Source: Solicola gregarius (GTDB lineage Bacteria; Actinomycetota; Actinomycetes; Propionibacteriales; Nocardioidaceae). Taken from it: a DNA stretch of 64,000 nt. The translations under genes were made by a program, and so were the position numbers. The stretch's first letter is position 1, and each line of letters begins with the position of its first letter. The stretch covers positions 1,116,001 through 1,180,000 of the forward strand of contig NZ_CP094970.1 of assembly GCF_025790165.1 (NCBI RefSeq), in the 5' to 3' direction. The notes under the pieces were generated by a model. The model saw only the letters and a list, made by a program, of their open reading frames with translations, was not told the DNA's origin and did not search any database. This document shows positions 25,622 through 33,400 of this stretch, one piece after another.

Positions 25622-27052
25622 TCACGCCGCGCCGTCACGGTGGATCACGGCCTTGAACGTCCGCATCGCGATCGCCAGATCGCCGGCGGGAGTCCAGTTG
25701 TCGACGTACCCGAGGTCGAGGCCGACGCTGTCGTTCCAGCTCAGGCTCGAGCGTCCGCTGACCTGCCACAGCCCGGTCATGCCCGGTTTGACGGCGAGGC
25801 GGCGCGCGACCCACTCGTCGTAGCTCGCCACCTCGGTCAGCAGGCTCGGGCGCGGGCCGATCAGCGACATCTGACCCTTGACCACGTTGATCAGCTGCGG
25901 GAGCTCGTCGAGCGAGGTCTTGCGCAGGAACCGGCCGATGCGGGTCACGCGCGGGTCACTGGTCATCTTGAACAGCGGGCCCGCCCCCTCGTTCTGCGCG
26001 ATCAGGTCGTCGAGGAGCGCCTCCGCGTCGACGCACATCGTACGTAGCTTGTACATCGTGAACGGCGTGCCGTTGCGCCCCGCGCGTACCTGGCGGAACA
26101 TCGCCGGGCCGCGCGAGTCGAGGCGCACCACCAGCGCCAGCCCACCGAGCAGCGGCGCGAACACACCGAGCAGCACGGCGCCGAGTACCCGGTCGACGGT
26201 CGCCTTGACCAGCCGGTGCAGACGCGGTCGGACGCTCGGCGCGACGTCGAGCACGACCCGGCGGCCGACCAGCCGCGGGCGTACGCGATGCGGCGCCGCG
26301 CCGTGCACCTCCGCGGTGACACCGACCCGGATCCGCGTACGCTCCAGCGACCAACCGAGCCGGCGTACGTCGTAGGACGTCACGAGCGGGCCGGGTGCGA
26401 CAACCACCTGGTCGACGCGCAGCATCGTCGCAACCTCGGGGGCATCGTCGATCGTCGAGACGACGGGAATGCCGAGCACCTCGCTCGGGCGATCGCTCGC
26501 ATCGTGCGGCGCCTCGACCAGGCACACCCCGCGAATGTCGAGCTCCTGCCGCCCCGCCCAGTGCTCGATGCACTGCGCGACAGCGAGCCGGTCACCGACG
26601 AGCAGCGCGGACTGCCGACGACGCAATCGGCGACGGACGGCCACCGTCAGCGCGGTCGCCGCCGCGGCCGAGCCGACCACGGCCGCGATCGAGCGTAGGC
26701 CCGACGTCGGGTACGCGCCGCTCAGCGCCATCGCCAGCAGCGTCGCGCCGCCGACGAGCACGAGGTCGCGCACCGGCAGCCATGAGCACGCACGCTCGAC
26801 GGACGGGACGCGGGCGTACCCGAGCGCGAGCACGGCCAAGGCACCGGTGGCCGCAACCTCGGCGGTGCGGCCGGCGGGCACGATCGTCGCCACATAGGCG
26901 GCTACAATCGCGGCGAATAGGAATCCCGTATAAACATTGAGTGAGCGGAGAAACACTCTGCGTGGGATTGAATTGCCCCGGTCGATAGCGAGGGACGATG
27001 GTGGTGTCTCCAGCGCGGAGAGCCGCGCGGATCCCACATGAGTCTCGCTCAT
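25622..27052 (-). CDS. initiating undecaprenyl-phosphate sugar-phosphate transferase
   Basis: 476 residues starting at ATG 27052. Four or five N-terminal helices and a CoA-binding-like middle domain precede a bacterial sugar transferase domain from about residue 280. The signatures are all present: FTMYKLRTM, RIGRFLRKTSLDELPQLINV, MSLIGPRP and KPGMTGLWQVSGRSSLSW. Enzymes of this family (WbaP/CpsE type) move a hexose-1-phosphate onto undecaprenyl phosphate and so start repeat-unit synthesis. It is the first gene of the polysaccharide operon, behind an AT-rich region with a plausible promoter at 27139-27168. Confidence 0.9.
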   Translation of the reverse strand: MSETHVGSARLSALETPPSSLAIDRGNSIPRRVFLRSLNVYTGFLFAAIVAAYVATIVPAGRTAEVAATGALAVLALGYARVPSVERACSWLPVRDLVLVGGATLLAMALSGAYPTSGLRSIAAVVGSAAAATALTVAVRRRLRRRQSALLVGDRLAVAQCIEHWAGRQELDIRGVCLVEAPHDASDRPSEVLGIPVVSTIDDAPEVATMLRVDQVVVAPGPLVTSYDVRRLGWSLERTRIRVGVTAEVHGAAPHRVRPRLVGRRVVLDVAPSVRPRLHRLVKATVDRVLGAVLLGVFAPLLGGLALVVRLDSRGPAMFRQVRAGRNGTPFTMYKLRTMCVDAEALLDDLIAQNEGAGPLFKMTSDPRVTRIGRFLRKTSLDELPQLINVVKGQMSLIGPRPSLLTEVASYDEWVARRLAVKPGMTGLWQVSGRSSLSWNDSVGLDLGYVDNWTPAGDLAIAMRTFKAVIHRDGAA

Positions 27053-27138
27053 GTTCCTTCAATATCGACGGTCTGGACGGGTGTCACGTTCCGAGACTAG
27101 GAGCGTCGGACCGAGGTCGTACAAGACGACCAGTCGAT

Positions 27139-27168
27139 TTATAGCATGCGCGAAAGGCCCTCGTTCAG
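27139..27168 (-). promoter_or_regulatory. candidate promoter of the polysaccharide operon
   Basis: On the minus strand TGAACG and TATAAA are separated by 18 bases, in an AT-rich stretch, about 85 bases upstream of the initiating transferase. It is the best -10 match in the interval between the operon and pth. Confidence 0.4.
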
Positions 27169-27202
27169 CTTTTCACGGAGACAACTACGGCGGATGTCCA
27201 AG

Positions 27203-27784
27203 TTATGAGTTGAACTCACTTTGGGTAGCCGAAAGCCCACGCAGAATGACGCTTTCGGTCGCATCGGCAGCGCGGTCGACCTCGAGCGGAAGGGTCTTTC
27301 GTTCCTCGCTCGAGAACGGTCGGAGCACGAAGTCGGCCGCGGGCTGGCGACCGGGCGGGCGACCGACGCCGAAGCGCACCCGGTAGAAGTCGCCGGTGCC
27401 GAGCGACTGCCGCATCGACCGCAGCCCGTTGTGGCCGTTGTCGCCGCCGGCGTACTTGACCCGGAGCCGGCCGAAGTCGATGTCCAGCTCGTCATGCACG
27501 GCGACGATCCGTTCGCCGGGCACGTCGTAGAACTTCGCGACCGACGAGACGGGCCCGCCCGACTCGTTCATGTACGAGCGCGCACGCATCAGCACGACGC
27601 GTACGCCGGGGATGCCGCCGACGCGCGTCTCGACCACCTCGGCACGGCCGGACTTGTGCGAGCGCCACGAACCGCCGACGCGATCGAGTAGCTCGTCGAC
27701 GACGAGATACCCGACGTTGTGCCGCGTCGGCGCGTACGTGCGACCGGGGTTGCCCAACCCGACGATCAACCAGACGTCGGACAT
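27203..27784 (-). CDS. pth: peptidyl-tRNA hydrolase
   Basis: 193 residues, full family length. [29 protein letters not shown] contains the catalytic His and Asn region, and [23 protein letters not shown] and [12 protein letters not shown] are the other conserved blocks. The enzyme frees tRNA from peptidyl-tRNA dropped by stalled ribosomes and is normally essential. It starts 9 bases after rplY, as in many actinobacteria, and shares its transcript. It is the last conserved gene before the polysaccharide region. Confidence 0.97.
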   Translation of the reverse strand: MSDVWLIVGLGNPGRTYAPTRHNVGYLVVDELLDRVGGSWRSHKSGRAEVVETRVGGIPGVRVVLMRARSYMNESGGPVSSVAKFYDVPGERIVAVHDELDIDFGRLRVKYAGGDNGHNGLRSMRQSLGTGDFYRVRFGVGRPPGRQPAADFVLRPFSSEERKTLPLEVDRAADATESVILRGLSATQSEFNS

Positions 27785-27793
27785 GGACGGGGA

Positions 27794-28447
27794 CTACTCG
27801 GCGCTCCCGTCGCCCTCGGCGGCCGGCTCCTCGTCGACGAGCTCGGGCTCCTCGTGCTCGATGCCGGCCTCTTCCTCGGCCTCGGCGAGCTCGGCCTCGA
27901 CCTGCTCCTCGGTGCGCTCGGCGATGACGTGCACGATGAGCTGCTCGGGGTCGACCTGCAGCTCGGAGCCGCTGGGCAGCACGAGGTCGGACGCGAAGAT
28001 CTGCGCACCGGCGTCGAGCCCCTCGACCGACACCTCGACCGACTCGGGCAGGTGCGTCGCCTCGGCCTCGACCGAGACGTCGTTCATCTCGGTCACGACG
28101 AGCGAGCCACTGATCACCTCGCCGGTCACGATGACCGGGATGTCGACGACGACCTTCTCGCCGCTCCTGACGATCAGCAGGTCGGCGTGCTCGATGAAGC
28201 CCTTGATCGGGTCGCGCTGCACCTGCTTGGGAATCGCGAGGTGGTTGTCGCCGCCGATGTCGATCGACAGCAGCGCGTTGGAGTTCTTCAGGGCCATCAT
28301 CAGGTCATGCCCGGGCAGGCTGATGTGCACGGGATCGGTGCCGTGGCCATACAGGACGGCGGGTACGCGGTCGGCGCGACGGATGCGGCGCGCGGCACCC
28401 TTGCCGAACTCGGTACGCGACTCGGCGTGGATCTTGATCTCGGCCAC
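27794..28447 (-). CDS. rplY: 50S ribosomal protein L25, long (CTC/TL5) form
   Basis: 217 residues from GTG 28447. The N-terminal 95 residues are the 5S-rRNA-binding L25 domain (RTEFGKGAARRIRRADRVPAVLYG, HDLMMALKNSNALL). The second domain (about 100-185: PIKGFIEHADLLIV, GSLVVTEMNDVSVE) is the CTC/TL5 extension. A Glu-rich tail of about 35 residues follows. It is followed by pth with a 9-base gap. In related genomes prs precedes it directly, but here two opposite-strand genes intervene. Confidence 0.95.
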   Translation of the reverse strand: MAEIKIHAESRTEFGKGAARRIRRADRVPAVLYGHGTDPVHISLPGHDLMMALKNSNALLSIDIGGDNHLAIPKQVQRDPIKGFIEHADLLIVRSGEKVVVDIPVIVTGEVISGSLVVTEMNDVSVEAEATHLPESVEVSVEGLDAGAQIFASDLVLPSGSELQVDPEQLIVHVIAERTEEQVEAELAEAEEEAGIEHEEPELVDEEPAAEGDGSAE

Positions 28448-28939
28448 GGGGACGTCTCTCCTCGGTACATGTACGCAGTGGTGTAAGTCTGGCGCTGTCC
28501 CGGCGGCGCGATGAGGCGCACGCGGATGCGAACGCCACGTCGATCACGGTTGACGCGCGAGCGTCGACCCTCGCCGAGGCAACCGGAAAAGTCTATCTCT
28601 CCCGGCCACGCCGCGCGAATCGGGGGCCGCAGGGGTTCCGCCTTCGTCGTTTCGGTGCAGTGGGCTCCGGCCTTCATCGTTTCTGCGCGCTGCGCTTCCG
28701 GCCTTCACCGTTTCCGTTCGCGGCGGTGCAGACCGATAGGCGGCGACGAGATCCGCACCCGGGCGGCTCGGGTCGCCTGGCGGCGCACGCGAGTCTTTCG
28801 CTTCCGCCTTGATCGTCTCCGTTCGCGGCGGCACAGGCCCGCCGGCCTCGACCGAATTTTCCAAAACTTCTCGAAATCCCTTGTGGATAAGGCCTCTGAG
28901 CACCCTGTCTTGTCGGTGGCGGCTGGCAGAATAGGTTCT
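28448..28939. other. gene-free divergent interval with degenerate repeats
   Basis: These 492 bases separate rplY (minus) from the HNH gene (plus). They hold no convincing gene. Four imperfect copies of CCGGCCTTCAYCGTTTC lie at about 28638, 28668, 28698 and 28803, the last two followed by TTCGCGGCGG and either TGCAG or CACAG. An AT-richer stretch at 28855-28900 may carry the HNH promoter. Confidence 0.6.
28636..28836. repeat. four degenerate copies of a 17-bp motif
   Basis: Copies read GTTCCGCCTTCGTCGTTTC, CTCCGGCCTTCATCGTTTC, TTCCGGCCTTCACCGTTTC and TTCCGCCTTGATCGTCTC. The first three are spaced about 30 bases apart and the fourth about 100 bases on. They may be remnants of a mobile or recombination element next to the inserted HNH gene, or regulator sites. 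Confidence 0.45.
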
Positions 28940-30331
28940 ATGAGGGCGGCCACACTCACCGATAACGTCGAGTCCAAGGACGGGCTCGACGTCGCGCTGG
29001 ATGCGCGGCGCCACCTGGCGCAGACCGAGGCAGCGCAGTACGACGCCCTCCTCGGCTACCTCGCCGACACCGCAGGTACGCCCCTCGCACGGGCCGGTGG
29101 TGTCAATGAGTGGACCCGTTACGGCGGGTCGGGCACCCCGAGCGTGTCGGAGTACGCCGCGTGTGAGGTCGGCCCCGCACTGGGCTTGAGTGCGTCCGGT
29201 GGGCGGGACCTGATCGCCGACGCATTGGATCTCACCTACCGCCTCCCGCAACTGTTCGCCTGCCTGCACGAAGGTTCGGTGGATGCGTGGCGGATCCGGA
29301 AAGTCGCCCGCAAGACCCGGCGATTCACCATCGCCCAGGCCGGCGACGCCGACCGTCGGCTCGCCGCGGCGAATGTGGACGGGACGCCGTTGATCGCGCG
29401 AGTCGGCATGGGGCGGGTGAACCAGATCCTGGACCAGATCCGCATCGTCGAAGACCCCGACGACGCCGAAAACCAACGGACCGAGAACAGTGCTCGGCGG
29501 AGTGTGTCGATCTGGCCCGACGACGGACTCGCCCGCATCTCCGGCACCCTGTCGCTCGACGACGGCAAACGGCTCGACCAACGCCTCGACCAGATCGTCG
29601 AATCGCTCCGGTTCCTCGGCGACAACCGCCCTCACGGCATCCTCCGATCCGTCGCCCTCGGGATGTTGGACGAACCCGACTCCCTCGACGACCTCTACCA
29701 CCACGTCCAGGCAGCCCGCGCCGACCAGACCGACAAGACCGAACCGAAGCCGGAGCCGGAGCCGGCCGACCAGCCTGGCGACGGCGGGTCGCCCGAACGG
29801 TCACATCGAGGGCGCCGCTCCGGCTCGCGGCACACCGTTCTGTACGTCCATTTCGACCGGTGCTGGGGCACCTGGTCACTCGAAGACGTCGGCGCCATCA
29901 CAAGATCCGAAGCCGCCGAGATCCTCGGCCACTCCCACATCACCGTCAAACCCGTCATCGACCTCGAGACCACCATCTCGGCCACAGGCTACGTCGCACC
30001 ACCACGATTGAAGGAACAACTCGCGCTGACGAACGCCGGCACCTGCACCTTCCCCCACTGCACCAGACCGGCCCGGGTCGCCGACTACGACCACATCCGC
30101 AACCACGCCGACGGCGGCCCGACCGACTCGAGAAACGGCCACCGACTATGTAGGTATCACCATCGCGCGAAAACCTTCACCGCATGGACCGTGCAATCAC
30201 CCGCCCCCGGGATCTGGCTCTGGCAATCACCCGCCGGACGCACCTATCTGGTGACCGGCGGTACAACGACGAAACTCCCCGGCCGCACCACACCGACCGT
30301 CCAGCACAGGCGAAAACACGACGCCGCCTGA
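28940..30331 (+). CDS. DUF222/13E12-family HNH endonuclease
   Basis: 463 residues from ATG 28940. The N-terminal 270 residues are the helical DUF222 region (EAAQYDALLGYLAD, GRDLIADALDLTYRLPQLFACL, ISGTLSLDDGKRLDQRLDQI). After a Pro/Glu-rich linker there is a DUF222-associated segment, then an HNH domain at about 369-415 (CTFPHCTRPARVADYDH, NGHRLCRYHH) with the expected metal-binding Cys pairs, DH and His. Such genes are multicopy in many actinobacteria and behave like mobile genes; their biological role is not settled. It lies in the rplY-prs gap, opposite to both, 122 bases upstream of the giant CHAT gene. Confidence 0.9.
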   Translation: MRAATLTDNVESKDGLDVALDARRHLAQTEAAQYDALLGYLADTAGTPLARAGGVNEWTRYGGSGTPSVSEYAACEVGPALGLSASGGRDLIADALDLTYRLPQLFACLHEGSVDAWRIRKVARKTRRFTIAQAGDADRRLAAANVDGTPLIARVGMGRVNQILDQIRIVEDPDDAENQRTENSARRSVSIWPDDGLARISGTLSLDDGKRLDQRLDQIVESLRFLGDNRPHGILRSVALGMLDEPDSLDDLYHHVQAARADQTDKTEPKPEPEPADQPGDGGSPERSHRGRRSGSRHTVLYVHFDRCWGTWSLEDVGAITRSEAAEILGHSHITVKPVIDLETTISATGYVAPPRLKEQLALTNAGTCTFPHCTRPARVADYDHIRNHADGGPTDSRNGHRLCRYHHRAKTFTAWTVQSPAPGIWLWQSPAGRTYLVTGGTTTKLPGRTTPTVQHRRKHDAA

Positions 30332-30333
30332 AT

Positions 30334-30363
30334 CCCCGCCACGACAGCAACACCGCGGCGGGG
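30334..30363 (+). terminator. hairpin after the HNH gene
   Basis: CCCCGCC and GGCGGGG, 16 bases apart, begin two bases after the stop of the HNH gene. There is no T-run, so this is a candidate only; it would separate the HNH and CHAT transcripts. Confidence 0.3.
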
Positions 30364-30453
30364 CACCGGCACGCCCGGCCGCCCGTTTCCCGGTTTCCGA
30401 TACCCGCGCCACGAACGGGTCTAACCTCAAGTTGGAGCAAGGCGAGGCCTGCC

Positions 30454-33400
30454 ATGTCCAATGGTTTGCTGGTTCAGGGGTACGACCACGGCGATGCGAT
30501 CAGCGCGCTCGACGACTTCGAGCAGCTGGCCGGCCCGGGGGTGTCGTACCGAGCACGCCAGCAGGTCACCACTCGGACCAGCGCAGGGCGTGACGTCCAG
30601 CAGACCGTCGAACTCGATGGCGACGACTCCGACGTCCTCGAGATCGAGACCGCCAACGGACTGGTGCGGTTCACCACGATGGAGCGGGCCAGGAACGACC
30701 TGAAGGGCCTTCGCAGCGGCCATCTCGAGGACCTGTTCGACGCTCGCCGCGGAGACAGCCCGATCGTCGGCGTGACGCGGTCGTCGTTCACGTTGACCGA
30801 TCCCGACATCAGGGCCGCCGTGGCGGAGCTCGACGACGCACTGAAGGACGCCGTCATCGGCAGGGCCGGCCGTACGCTGATCTCGCCGGTGGCACGCCGA
30901 GCCATGCGCCGGATCGCCGAGTGGATCGACAAGCCCGTCCCGGACGAGGCCGAAGCATCCCTGCGCCGCAAGAAGGCGAAGACTCCCGGCCTGTACGCGG
31001 TCGACGAGGGGCTGCTCCTCGAACCACGCCAGCGCGTCGAGCAACCCCTCGACGGCGGCGGACCCGTCCTGTTGCTCCTACACGGCACGTTCTCCCATAC
31101 CGAGGCCGCCTTCCCCGGCCTACGCGGGACGCGCGAATGGTCCCGATTGTCCGAGCGGCACGCCGGGCGCGCGTTCGCGCTCGAACATGCCACCCTCGGC
31201 AAGACGCCCGTGCAGAACGCGGTCGACGCGGCGCAGGTTCTGCCGTCGGGGGCGAGGCTGCAGATCGTCAGCCACTCCCGCGGTGGACTCGTCGGCGAGG
31301 CACTGAGCCTCGCGGCCGCACAGGTTGCGGCGCACATCAAGCCGGACCTGGAGGCGTACGAGACGGCGGTCAGGCGCTTCGGCGTCGACGACCGCGCGTT
31401 GATGGCACCCGACATCGAGGCGCTCCCCCAGCTGCGCGCGATCGTGGCCGAGCGCGAGCTGAGCGTTGAGCGCTTCGTCCGGGTTGCGTGCCCGGCGCGC
31501 GGCACGCTGCTCGCATCACGCCGTCTCGATCGCTACGCCTCGTACCTGTTCAACCTGTTCCGGCTGATTCCCGGTCTGCGGGCCACGGGCGTCGTCGAGC
31601 TGGTGAAGCTATTGCTGCTGACCTTCCTCGACCAACGCAGCGATGTACGCGCCGTGCCCGGGCTCGAGGCGCAGATGCCCGAGTCGCCGTTCATCGCGAC
31701 CATCAACACCCGTGCCGGGGTCGTGGCGAACGACCGGATGGCCGCGATCGCCGGCGACGTCGAAGGCAGCGGACTCCTCAAGCGACTGAAGGTGCTCGGG
31801 GCCGATCTGTACTTCCGCGAGGACCACGACATGGTCGTCAACACGTCGGCAATGGTCGAAGGCGTTCCCCGTGCCGAACCCGCGGTCGCGATGTTCAAGG
31901 GCGCCGCATACTCCCACTCCAACTATTTCACCGACCAGATCGCGCGTGCCGCGATGGAGCGCTGGCTGAACGCGAAGGACCTGGGCACGGTGAGTGGCTT
32001 CGCGGCATCGCTGACCGCACCGAAACGTGCGCCCTCTCGCAGCCTCACCTCCGAAGGCCCGGTCGGCACAGTCGTCGTGGTCCCGGACCTGTTCGGCAGC
32101 AAGGTGACGGTCGACGGGCAACCCGCCTGGCCGGACCCGTCCGCCCTGACGACGATTGGTATCCGCGACTTCCTCGACCCGAGTCGATGCGCCTGGTCTC
32201 CGACCGGCCTTGTCGACCAGTACGCGGGGTTGGTCGACGCGCTGGGCGAGCATTACGACGTACGCGAGTTCGCGTACGACTGCAGGTCGCCGCTGGCGTC
32301 GGCGGCAACCGAGCTCAACACACTCCTCGCGAGCGACGGAGTACGCGAGCCGGTTCACCTGGTTGCGCACGGCTCGGGATGTCGCATCGTCACGCTGGCC
32401 CATGATCTGCCGGGCTCGCCGATCGGCGGCCTGAGCGGTCGGCGCGTCCTACTCAGCCCCGCCCTGGCCGGTACGTCGAGCGACACCGCACGCGGCGAGG
32501 GGCGTGATGCCTTGGCCGCCTCGCTGGCGCTCATCGACGGCGACGACCCGTCCGTCATCGGGGCGCTCCTACGCGACGCCTGCGGCGCGGGCGACGGACG
32601 ACATCCGGCCGGCGTTGACGCTCCCGCCGCCAGCTGGAACGGGTACGCGGCCGTGTTCGGACGGGCGGCGTACACCTGGACTCCGCACCCGGACAACCCT
32701 GCGACCCTTGCACTCACCAGCGACGGCGACGGGCACGTCGCGCTCCCGAGCGCGGCCGACGGGCGGGCTGCGGACGGGCTCGAGACGCACTATCTCCGGC
32801 TTCCCTTCGACCGGCTCGTGACCGATGACGGTGCGATCAACCTGGTCGCAGGGCTCCTCGCAGGCACCGTCGGCGCGACATCGCCGACGACCGCGCCACC
32901 ACATCCGGTCGAGGAGATCTCGGCCGCACCGACCGTCTTCCCCGCGGTCTTCCCGACCGCCGACGATCTCGTCTGGGCAGGCATGCACGCGCCGCTGCCG
33001 CCGCCTCGCGACCAGACGACCCTCGACGTCGCCATTGTGCACGGCAACCTCGCCAGCGCGTCGGAGAAGCTCATCGTCGGCACCCAGTACGGCACGCCGA
33101 TCGGGGGCGCGGAGAAGGCCCTCGATGAGCGGCTCGACGGCACGCTCCAGCGGCACCGCCTGCTCGGCCAGTACCCCGGGCCGCTCGGCACCTGCCAGCT
33201 GTTCGTCCGACCTGAGCGCCCCGGAGCCGGCGCGGCGGTGATCGGCATCGGCGACCCCGGCGACCTGAGCCCCGGACAGCTCACCGCCGGCGTCACGCAG
33301 GCCGTCCTTCGGCTCGTCGCCGTCCGCGCGACCGACGACGAGGAGCCGGAGCAACTGGAACTCGCAACCGTACTGATCGGGACGGCCGGCCTCGGCTCCA

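Noticed and set aside
25465-25638. Upstream GTG start (25638) for the Wzz-like gene
   Set aside because: It would overlap the preceding gene by 17 bases without a ribosome site, while GTG 25464 has a strong AAGGAGG; the extension is Pro/Arg-rich and unlike the family.
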